Below the pieces are notes generated by a model. The model was given only the letters and a program-made list of their open reading frames with translations, had not been told where the DNA came from and ran no database searches. A DNA stretch of 13,867 bases from Oribacterium sp. (GTDB taxonomy: Bacteria > Bacillota_A > Clostridia > Lachnospirales > Lachnospiraceae). Of this stretch, positions 8,374 to 13,867 are shown in pieces. Made by a program: the position numbers and the translations under genes. Numbering within the stretch: the first letter of the stretch is position 1; each line of letters starts with the position of its first letter. Where the stretch lies: positions 1 through 13,867 of the forward strand of contig JAGAXP010000306.1 in assembly GCA_017940955.1 (NCBI GenBank). Reading direction: 5' to 3'.

Positions 8374-9591
8374 ATGGCAAGATTTTGTTTACCAAGAGAT
8401 TTGTATCATGGAAAAGGATCATTAGCAGAGCTCAAGAACTTCAAAGGTAAGAGAGCTATGATCTGCGTTGGTGGTGGATCGATGAAGAAGTTCGGTTTCC
8501 TTCAGAGAGCAGAAGATTATTTAAAGGAAGCCGGCTTTGAGGTTGAGATCTTCGAAGGTATCGAATCAGATCCTTCTGTTGAGACTGTTATGAGAGGTGC
8601 AGAGGCTATGGCTAAGTTCCAGCCTGACTGGATCGTTGCCATCGGTGGCGGATCACCTATCGATGCCGCAAAGGCTATGTGGATCAAGTATGAGTATCCT
8701 GATTGCACATTTGAAGATATGTGCAAGGTATTCGGTATCCCTGAGCTTCGTCACAAGGCTCATTTCTGTGCTGTATCTTCAACTTCAGGAACAGCTACAG
8801 AGGTAACAGCATTCTCGATCATCACAAATTATGCTAATGGTGTTAAGTATCCTATCGCTGATTTCGAGATCACACCGGATGTTGCCATCGTAGATCCGGA
8901 TCTTGCCGAGACTATGCCAAAGAAGCTGGTTGCCCACACAGGTATGGATGCCATGACACACGCAGTTGAGGCTTATGTTTCAACAGCAAACTGCGATTAT
9001 ACAGACCCTCTTGCTATTCATGCAATCGAGATGATCCAGGAGCATCTTGTTAAGTCTTACAATGATGACATGGCTTCACGTGATGCTATGCACAATGCTC
9101 AGTGCCTTGCAGGTATGGCATTCTCCAATGCTCTTCTCGGAATCGTACATTCCATGGCTCATAAGACAGGTGCTGCTTTTGCTGATTACGGCGCACACAT
9201 CATCCATGGTGCTGCAAATGCTATGTACCTTCCAAAGGTTATCGCTTTCAATGCAAAGGATGAGACAGCAAAGAAGAGATACGGTGTTATCGCTGATTAT
9301 ATGCACCTCGGCGGTTCAAACGATGACGAGAAGGTTGAGCTTCTTATCAAGTATCTCCGCAAGATGAATGATGATATGAACATTCCTCACTGCATCAAGA
9401 ATTACGGCAAGGATTCATATCCTACAGAACAGGGCTTTGTTCCTGAGGAAGTATTCCTTGAGAGACTTCCAAATATTGCTGAACTTGCCATCGGCGATGC
9501 ATGTACAGGATCAAATCCCCGTCAGCCGTCTCAGGAAGAGATGGAGAAGCTTCTTAAGTGCTGCTACTATGACACAGAAGTGGATTTTTGA
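8374..9591 (+). CDS. Iron-containing alcohol dehydrogenase
   Basis: This cytoplasmic enzyme (405 residues) belongs to the Fe-dependent alcohol dehydrogenase family, which interconverts aldehydes and alcohols with NAD(P)H; in a fermenting Clostridium it would reduce acetaldehyde or butyraldehyde to reoxidise NAD(P)H. The N-terminal nucleotide-binding domain carries GGGSPIDAAKAMW (91-103) and SSTSGTATEVT (135-145). Metal ligands are visible as Asp192 and His196 (MDAMTHAVEAYVS), His259 with the nearby His263 (HSMAHKTG), and His278 (IIHGAANA). The sequence resembles the C-terminal domain of AdhE, but here it stands alone. The last two ligands are 19 residues apart rather than the 14 I recall for FucO, because of a short insert (ADYGAHII). 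The ATG at 8374 follows AGGAGA (8361-8366) with 7-base spacing. Codons look like those of a highly expressed gene (many GTT, GCT, CTT, AAG). Substrate and cofactor cannot be fixed from sequence, so no symbol is given. Confidence 0.93.
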   Translation: MARFCLPRDLYHGKGSLAELKNFKGKRAMICVGGGSMKKFGFLQRAEDYLKEAGFEVEIFEGIESDPSVETVMRGAEAMAKFQPDWIVAIGGGSPIDAAKAMWIKYEYPDCTFEDMCKVFGIPELRHKAHFCAVSSTSGTATEVTAFSIITNYANGVKYPIADFEITPDVAIVDPDLAETMPKKLVAHTGMDAMTHAVEAYVSTANCDYTDPLAIHAIEMIQEHLVKSYNDDMASRDAMHNAQCLAGMAFSNALLGIVHSMAHKTGAAFADYGAHIIHGAANAMYLPKVIAFNAKDETAKKRYGVIADYMHLGGSNDDEKVELLIKYLRKMNDDMNIPHCIKNYGKDSYPTEQGFVPEEVFLERLPNIAELAIGDACTGSNPRQPSQEEMEKLLKCCYYDTEVDF

Positions 9592-9623
9592 TTTACAATT
9601 ACCGGTTGATATTACATAGCGGG

Positions 9624-9649
9624 AAGGAGGGGCAGTGCCCCTCCTTTTT
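9624..9649 (+). terminator. Rho-independent terminator of the alcohol dehydrogenase gene
   Basis: AAGGAGGGGC (9624-9633) pairs perfectly with GCCCCTCCTT (9637-9646) across the loop AGT, followed by a T-run (9645-9649). It lies 32 bases after the stop codon. Confidence 0.95.
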
Positions 9650-9682
9650 GCATGCATAATTTCTATCACATTCGAATAGAGA

Positions 9683-9724
9683 CCAACGGGGACGGTTCTC
9701 GACGGCGAGAACCGTCCCCGTTGG
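9683..9724. repeat. Perfect 19-bp-arm palindrome with 4-base loop (REP-like element)
   Basis: CCAACGGGGACGGTTCTCG (9683-9701) is the exact reverse complement of 9706-9724, around the loop ACGG. It is GC-rich in AT-rich surroundings and has no T-run, so it is not a normal terminator. It sits between two convergent genes, each with its own terminator. GGGGACGGTTCT-type palindromes are, to my knowledge, dispersed in many clostridial genomes and resemble REP elements moved by RAYT (Y1 transposase-like) proteins; no such gene is in this window. Confidence 0.85.
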
Positions 9725-9735
9725 ATAGTCCCCGG

Positions 9736-9784
9736 TAAATAAAAAACACCGATTGAGGATCAAATAAATCTTCAATCGGTGTTT
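9736..9784 (-). terminator. Rho-independent terminator of mgtE
   Basis: The arms 9744-9760 and 9768-9784 pair over 17 positions with one mismatch or wobble, around a 7-base loop. On the minus strand the stem runs into TTTTTTATTT (complement of 9737-9746). It begins 6 bases beyond the mgtE stop. T residues on the plus side (9786-9791) mean it may also stop read-through from the alcohol dehydrogenase side. Confidence 0.9.
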
Positions 9785-9789
9785 GCTTT

Positions 9790-11418
9790 TTATGTCAGAA
9801 ACGGAAGAAACAGATCCGCAAGACCCAGGAAAATAAAGAATCCCAGGACGTCTGTTGCCGTAGTAACAAATATACTGGAGGCCAATGCCGGATCAGCATG
9901 AAGCTTATCAAGAATCAGCGGAACCAGGAATCCGAATATTCCTGAAACCATGAGGTTTCCTATCGTTGCAAGGAAAATGATAAGTCCGAGGAAAGCATTG
10001 CCATAAACCAGGGAAACGATGATTCCTGTGACGAGTCCTGTGGCAGCTCCGTCCACAACTCCGAGAAAAATCTCTTTGACAAAGGATTTCCAGTTTTCCT
10101 TGAAATCCACATCTCCGTTTGAAAGCTCCCGGACCATAACGGACATAGTCTGAGTGCCTGCATTACCGCCCATTCCTGAAACGATGGTCATGGTTGCGGA
10201 GAGCGCGACCACCTGAGCTATGGTGGATTCAAAAACCTTAACTGTAAAGGATGCAAGGAACGCGGTAAGAAGGTTTACCAAAAGCCAGGGAAGACGTAAA
10301 CGCGCCGATTCCCAAAGAGTGGTATCGAGGCCTTCCTCTGCTGAAGTTCCTCCCAGGTGAGCGATATCCTCATCGTGCTCCTCATTGATGACATCGATGA
10401 TATCATCAACGGTGATGATTCCGAGAATGGAACCCTTGCTTGAAACCACCGGAATAGCCTGCAGGTCATACTTTGAAACAACCTGGGCAACCTCCTCCTG
10501 ATCAACTTCCGGTTCAACTGAAACCACCTGGTCATCCATGATATCGCAAAGCTTTGTGTTTCTCGGTGAACTCAGAAGATCCCTCAGGTCAACGGTTCCC
10601 ACCAGCTTTTTCAGACGATCCTCATCTGTTACATATATGGTTTCGATAACTTCTGTCTTTGGACCTATATCTCTGATGGTGTCCAGGGCCTCTGCACAGG
10701 TTCTGTCCTCACGAAGAGCGATATACTCTGTCGTCATGATACCGCCTGCACTGTCATCAGGATACTGAAGGAGAGTATGAATGATCTTTCGGTCGCCGGA
10801 CTTCATACGGTTAAGAAGTCTCTTACGACGGGCGATCTCCATTTCTCCAAGGATATCAACGATATCGTCCTTTGACATGTCCTCGAACATTTCAAGGAGG
10901 GTATCATCAGGAAGGTGATCGCCGATACGCTGACGTGTATCATCGTCAGCTTCCTCCATGATCTCGGTCAGCTGTTCGGTATTAAGGAACTCAGGGAGCT
11001 TCTCAATGTCTTCGTCATCGAGATCATCAATCTCTTCAACGAAGTCCGCAGGCTGCATGTCCTCGTAATACTCACTGATGTCCTGTTTATTACCTTCGTC
11101 AATGAGATCCTCGAGTTCGTCCTCGTCCTCATCTTCAGGAGCTGCTTCATCGAAATCGTCGGAATCGGTATGGATGAGATTACGATCTTCGTTATCCTTT
11201 TTATTATCATCAGGAATGGATTCTATAAGATCAGTGAGGTTGGGCTTTGATTCTTCGGGAAACTCCGGTTCCTGATCCTCCTCCATGGCCTCAGCCCGGG
11301 CTTTCAGGAAGGCCCTTCTGCTTGCTATAGCTGCCTCATCATTTGCTACAGGAATCTCTGCATCTTTGGTTTTACGGTCCTGAACAAGCTCTGTATCCTG
11401 GTTTTTCAGTTTGTCCAT
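9790..11418 (-). CDS. mgtE: MgtE family magnesium transporter with long acidic N-terminus
   Basis: MgtE is a homodimeric inner-membrane Mg2+ channel gated by its cytoplasmic domains. The protein has 542 residues against roughly 450 for typical members. Residues 1-100 are an extra, strongly acidic and low-complexity stretch (PEDEDEDELEDLIDEGN ends it). The MgtE_N superhelical domain spans about 103-210 and the CBS pair about 215-350 (first CBS at DDSAGGIMTTEYIA, second at DIMDDQVVSV). The membrane domain runs from about 375 to 542 with five hydrophobic segments. The family signature SGMGGNAGTQT (414-424) and TTATDVLGF (519-527) are present; Asp523 corresponds to the pore aspartate of the Thermus protein. 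The ATG at 11418 has AGGAGGTG just upstream (plus-strand 11424-11431). It is a single-gene unit, with a promoter near 11461-11489 and a terminator at 9744-9784. No M-box (ykoK-type Mg2+ riboswitch) is recognisable upstream. Confidence 0.95.
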   Translation of the reverse strand: MDKLKNQDTELVQDRKTKDAEIPVANDEAAIASRRAFLKARAEAMEEDQEPEFPEESKPNLTDLIESIPDDNKKDNEDRNLIHTDSDDFDEAAPEDEDEDELEDLIDEGNKQDISEYYEDMQPADFVEEIDDLDDEDIEKLPEFLNTEQLTEIMEEADDDTRQRIGDHLPDDTLLEMFEDMSKDDIVDILGEMEIARRKRLLNRMKSGDRKIIHTLLQYPDDSAGGIMTTEYIALREDRTCAEALDTIRDIGPKTEVIETIYVTDEDRLKKLVGTVDLRDLLSSPRNTKLCDIMDDQVVSVEPEVDQEEVAQVVSKYDLQAIPVVSSKGSILGIITVDDIIDVINEEHDEDIAHLGGTSAEEGLDTTLWESARLRLPWLLVNLLTAFLASFTVKVFESTIAQVVALSATMTIVSGMGGNAGTQTMSVMVRELSNGDVDFKENWKSFVKEIFLGVVDGAATGLVTGIIVSLVYGNAFLGLIIFLATIGNLMVSGIFGFLVPLILDKLHADPALASSIFVTTATDVLGFFIFLGLADLFLPFLT

Positions 11419-11460
11419 AATGCACCTCCTGTTGTTTTAGAATCATATCCGCGAAATATA

Positions 11461-11489
11461 ATTTTAGTTTAAAAAACCGATTTGAGCAA
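11461..11489 (-). promoter_or_regulatory. Candidate promoter of mgtE
   Basis: On the minus strand TTGCTC (11489-11484) and TAAAAT (11466-11461) are separated by 17 bases. The start would fall near 11454, giving a leader of about 36 bases, too short for an Mg2+ riboswitch. Confidence 0.45.
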
Positions 11490-11598
11490 CTTGTTTTAAT
11501 GATGAATATCCAGACTTTACAAAACCAAAGCGATAAGAATGGCTGATATACCCTTTTGTAATATGCATACTATTGTATACAGCATTTTTTTGTATTTT

Positions 11599-11616
11599 TT
11601 GTTAAAATCGTCACAA
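11599..11616. promoter_or_regulatory. Rex-like operator upstream of nfnAB
   Basis: TTGTTAAAATCGTCACAA has a perfect left half and 5 of 7 right-half positions of TTGTTAA-N4-TTAACAA (12 of 14 in all); the right half fits the Bacillus-type half-site TTCACAA at 6 of 7. It lies 16 bases upstream of the nfnA -35. Rex senses the NADH/NAD+ ratio, and in Clostridia its reported targets include fermentation and NADH-related redox genes. Only a candidate. Confidence 0.4.
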
Positions 11617-11632
11617 TATTGTTAAATATTTA

Positions 11633-11661
11633 TTGTTATCCAGGTGCAAAATGATTATAAT
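11633..11661 (+). promoter_or_regulatory. Sigma-A promoter of nfnAB
   Basis: TTGTTA (11633-11638) and a perfect TATAAT (11656-11661) are separated by 17 bases. The expected start is near 11668, giving a leader of about 77 bases to the ATG at 11745. Confidence 0.85.
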
Positions 11662-11687
11662 TATGTCGTTGCGATAAGGAGTTAAGT

Positions 11688-11699
11688 ATGGAGGCTTAA
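11688..11699 (+). other. Possible three-codon upstream ORF (M-E-A-stop) in the nfnA leader
   Basis: A good Shine-Dalgarno sequence, AAGGAG (11676-11681), sits 6 bases before ATG GAG GCT TAA. It lies within the predicted leader and ends 45 bases before nfnA. It may be a minimal leader ORF affecting nfnA translation, or chance. Confidence 0.3.
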
Positions 11700-11744
11700 T
11701 TACCATATACTATTGCAAACTCGATAAAACGCGTGGAGGAGATC

Positions 11745-12626
11745 ATGTACGAAATAACCAAAGTTGAGCACTTAGTTGATAAGGACTGGCTCATGGTCGT
11801 AAAGGCACCTTTTGTTGCAAAGAAATGCGAACCCGGTCAGTTTTTGATTGTAAAGCTCGGTGAGCTTGGTGAGAGAATTCCATTAACAATTGCTGATTAC
11901 GATAGAAAAGAAGGAACAATCACTATCGTATTCCAGGTAGTTGGTGCATCTACAGAAAAGATGAGCCACCTTAAGGCAGGCGACTGCTTTACAGATGTTG
12001 TTGGACCTCTCGGAAAGCCATCTGAGATGATAGATACCCCGATAGAAGAGCTGAAGAAGCAGTCTATCATCTTCATAGCCGGCGGTGTAGGAGCAGCTCC
12101 TGTATATCCACAGGTTAAGTGGCTTCATGAGCACGGGATAGAGGCAGATGTAATCCTCGGCGCAAGAAACAAGGATCTTCTTATCATGGAAGATGATCTT
12201 CGTAAGGTAGCTGCCAATGTTTACGTATGTACAGATGATGGTTCATACGGTGACAAGGGTGTCGTTACCGATATTCTCAAGAAGCTTGTTAATGAGCAGG
12301 GTAAGAAGTATACACAGTGTATCGCTATCGGACCTGTTATCATGATGAAGTTTGCATGCCTTACAACAAAGGATCTCGGAATCCCGACTATCGTTTCCAT
12401 GAACCCTATCATGATCGATGGAACAGGTATGTGCGGTGCCTGCAGACTTATCGTAGGTGATGAAGTTAAGTTCGCATGTGTTGACGGACCTGAGTTTGAC
12501 GGTCATCTGGTTAACTTTGACCTTGCTATGAAGCGTCAGAGACAGTACATGGACGAAGAAGGCAGAGCTATGCTGGCATTACAGGAGGGTTCAACACACT
12601 CCGGCGGCTGCGAAGCAGATAAATAA
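11745..12626 (+). CDS. nfnA: NfnA-like subunit: FAD/NAD(H)-binding, 2Fe-2S oxidoreductase
   Basis: This 293-residue flavoprotein is of the ferredoxin-NADP+ reductase/PyrK type and is the probable small subunit of NADH-dependent reduced ferredoxin:NADP+ oxidoreductase, which couples NADH and reduced ferredoxin to NADPH formation by flavin-based electron bifurcation. FAD binding is indicated by RIPLT (44-48), NAD(H) binding by GGVGAAP (113-119). Near the C-terminus Asp225, Cys230, Cys233 and Cys245 (DGTGMCGAC, then FAC) fit the 2Fe-2S site, where an Asp replaces the fourth Cys in Nfn. I chose the ATG at 11745, with GGAGG (11735-11739) five bases upstream; the GTG at 11733 overlaps that ribosome binding site and would add only four residues. 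nfnB follows 15 bases later, so the two are co-transcribed. The same family is annotated elsewhere as sulfide dehydrogenase (SudB) or dihydroorotate dehydrogenase electron-transfer subunit; no pyrD gene is nearby, which argues against the latter. Confidence 0.85.
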   Translation: MYEITKVEHLVDKDWLMVVKAPFVAKKCEPGQFLIVKLGELGERIPLTIADYDRKEGTITIVFQVVGASTEKMSHLKAGDCFTDVVGPLGKPSEMIDTPIEELKKQSIIFIAGGVGAAPVYPQVKWLHEHGIEADVILGARNKDLLIMEDDLRKVAANVYVCTDDGSYGDKGVVTDILKKLVNEQGKKYTQCIAIGPVIMMKFACLTTKDLGIPTIVSMNPIMIDGTGMCGACRLIVGDEVKFACVDGPEFDGHLVNFDLAMKRQRQYMDEEGRAMLALQEGSTHSGGCEADK

Positions 12627-12641
12627 TCGGGGAGGCACAAA

Positions 12642-13867
12642 ATGAACAATTCTATGACAAGAGTTCCTGTTCGTGAGCAGGAGCCTAAGGTAAGAGCAAC
12701 AAACTTTGAAGAAGTATGTCTTGGATATAATGATGAGGAAGCTAAGCTTGAGGCTGAAAGATGCCTTAATTGTAAGAATCCTCTTTGCATGAAGGGATGC
12801 CCTGTTTCAATCCATATTCCTGATTTCATCACAAAGGTTAAAGAGGGAGATATCGCAGGTGCTGCCGATGTTATAGCATTATCCTCTGCACTCCCTGCAG
12901 TTTGCGGACGTGTATGTCCTCAGGAAACACAGTGCGAGGGCAAGTGTGTAAGAGGCATCAAGGGTGAGCCTGTTTCCATCGGTAAGCTTGAGAGATATGT
13001 TGCAGACTGGGCAAGAGAGCATGATTATGTAGCTGCAAAGCCGGGTGAGCCAAACGGCAAAAAGGTTGCAGTTATCGGTTCAGGTCCCGCAGGCCTTACC
13101 TGTGCGGGAGACCTTGCAAAGCTTGGCTATGATGTCACTATTTTCGAGGCATTCCATCAGCCGGGAGGAGTTCTGGTTTACGGTATCCCTGAGTTCCGTC
13201 TTCCGAAGGACCGCGTAGTTCGTCCTGAGATCGAAAACGTTAAGAAGCTGGGTGTTAAGATTGATACCAATGTTATCGTTGGACGTTCTCTCACAATTGA
13301 TGAGCTTCTTAATGAGGAAGGCTTCGATGCAGTATTTATCGGATCAGGTGCAGGACTTCCTAAGTTCATGAATATTCCCGGCGAGACTGCAAACGGAGTT
13401 TATTCAGCAAACGAGTTCCTTACTCGTAACAACCTTATGAAGGCATTCCTTAAGGAAGCTGATACCCCTATCAAGGTTGGCAAGAAGGTTGTAGTTGTAG
13501 GCGGCGGAAACGTAGCAATGGATGCTGCAAGAACAGCACTTCGTCTCGGAGCTGAGGTTCATGTAGTTTACAGACGTTCAGAAGAAGAGCTTCCTGCAAG
13601 AGTTGAAGAGGTTCATCACGCTAAGGAAGAGGGAATCATCTTTGATCTTCTCCAGAATCCTGTTGAGATTTATGCTGATGAGAATGACTGGGTTAAGGGT
13701 GTAAAGATTCAGAGAATGCAGCTTGGAGAGCCTGATGCATCAGGACGCAGAAGACCTGAAGCTATCCCCGGTGATGTATATGATCTTGAGTGTGATATGG
13801 TTATCATGTCTCTCGGAACATCACCTAACCCTCTTATCAAGCAGACAACAGAGGGTCTTGATACAAA
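12642..13867 (+). CDS. nfnB: NfnB-like subunit / GltD-type NADPH oxidoreductase (3' partial)
   Basis: The frame is open from ATG 12642 to the window end (408 codons), so the C-terminus is missing. GGGGAGG (12629-12635) is the ribosome binding site. The product is a GltD-family iron-sulfur flavoprotein, often annotated NADPH-dependent glutamate synthase (gltA). The N-terminal domain has two cysteine sets: C41-x2-C44-x4-C49-x3-C53-P and C88, C92, C98, C102, as expected for 4Fe-4S clusters. FAD binding is marked by GSGPAG (146-151) with PGGVLVYGIPEFRLPK (174-189), and NADPH binding by VVVGGGNVAMDAARTA (284-299). YRRSEEELPAR (310-320) and SLGTSPNP (390-397) are typical of the family. No large glutamate synthase subunit is visible, and pairing with an NfnA-like gene points to NfnAB, with this subunit carrying the bifurcating FAD and the NADPH site. 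In Nfn one cluster has a Glu ligand; I cannot assign it here. Confidence 0.88.
   Translation, partial: MNNSMTRVPVREQEPKVRATNFEEVCLGYNDEEAKLEAERCLNCKNPLCMKGCPVSIHIPDFITKVKEGDIAGAADVIALSSALPAVCGRVCPQETQCEGKCVRGIKGEPVSIGKLERYVADWAREHDYVAAKPGEPNGKKVAVIGSGPAGLTCAGDLAKLGYDVTIFEAFHQPGGVLVYGIPEFRLPKDRVVRPEIENVKKLGVKIDTNVIVGRSLTIDELLNEEGFDAVFIGSGAGLPKFMNIPGETANGVYSANEFLTRNNLMKAFLKEADTPIKVGKKVVVVGGGNVAMDAARTALRLGAEVHVVYRRSEEELPARVEEVHHAKEEGIIFDLLQNPVEIYADENDWVKGVKIQRMQLGEPDASGRRRPEAIPGDVYDLECDMVIMSLGTSPNPLIKQTTEGLDT

Noticed and set aside
10915..11275. Plus-strand frames opposite the mgtE N-terminus, including one with a poly-Ser run
   Set aside because: The Ser run is the antisense of GAT/GAA-rich codons of the acidic tail; no ribosome binding site.
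11563..11597. Weak hairpin followed by T-rich sequence, resembling a terminator
   Set aside because: The stem is AT-rich and interrupted by a 3-base bulge, and no upstream plus-strand gene would need it.
11419..11600. Search for an M-box Mg2+ riboswitch before mgtE
   Set aside because: No conserved M-box core or GC-rich paired elements are visible, and the probable promoter lies only about 40-70 bases from the start codon.

Overview
The window looks like a chromosomal segment of an anaerobic Firmicute of class Clostridia, most likely a Lachnospiraceae member of the Butyrivibrio/Roseburia type. This is inferred from the addB-addA gene order, strong AGGAGG-type ribosome binding sites, sigma-A-like TTGTNA-17-TATAAT promoters, an Fe-dependent alcohol dehydrogenase and an NfnAB-type flavoprotein pair. 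No rRNA, tRNA, CRISPR array, complete IS element or recognisable phage module is visible. Most of the window is ordinary core-genome content; the unusual material is in the intergenic regions and in one ThyX-like gene.

Layout. (1) 1-6997, plus strand: addB (5' end outside the window) and addA overlap by 17 bp and encode the AddAB helicase-nuclease for double-strand break repair. (2) 6998-7337: three hairpin-forming repeats with an exact 63-bp period, then a rho-independent terminator for addBA (7238-7276). The third hairpin is also a good terminator for the gene arriving on the other strand. (3) 7338-7982, minus strand: a 214-residue protein with the ThyX fold pattern but without the ThyX RHR signature. 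(4) 7983-8373: AT-rich divergent region with a clear promoter for the next gene. (5) 8374-9591, plus: iron-containing alcohol dehydrogenase, closed by a strong terminator. (6) 9592-9789: convergent intergenic region with that terminator, a 19-bp-arm perfect palindrome (REP-like) and a second terminator for mgtE. (7) 9790-11418, minus: MgtE magnesium transporter with an unusually long acidic N-terminus. (8) 11419-11744: divergent promoters, a Rex-like operator and a three-codon upstream ORF. (9) 11745-13867, plus: nfnA and nfnB (3' end outside the window), the likely NADH-dependent ferredoxin:NADP+ oxidoreductase.

Working together. The alcohol dehydrogenase and NfnAB both handle the NAD(P)H/ferredoxin balance of a fermenter. 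Both promoters carry TTGTTAA-containing sequences resembling the operator of the NADH sensor Rex, which suggests shared redox control. That is a hypothesis from motif reading only. No convincing new multi-gene system was found; the best leads are the 63-bp hairpin array, the ThyX-like protein with a lost signature, the REP-like palindrome and the possible Rex link.
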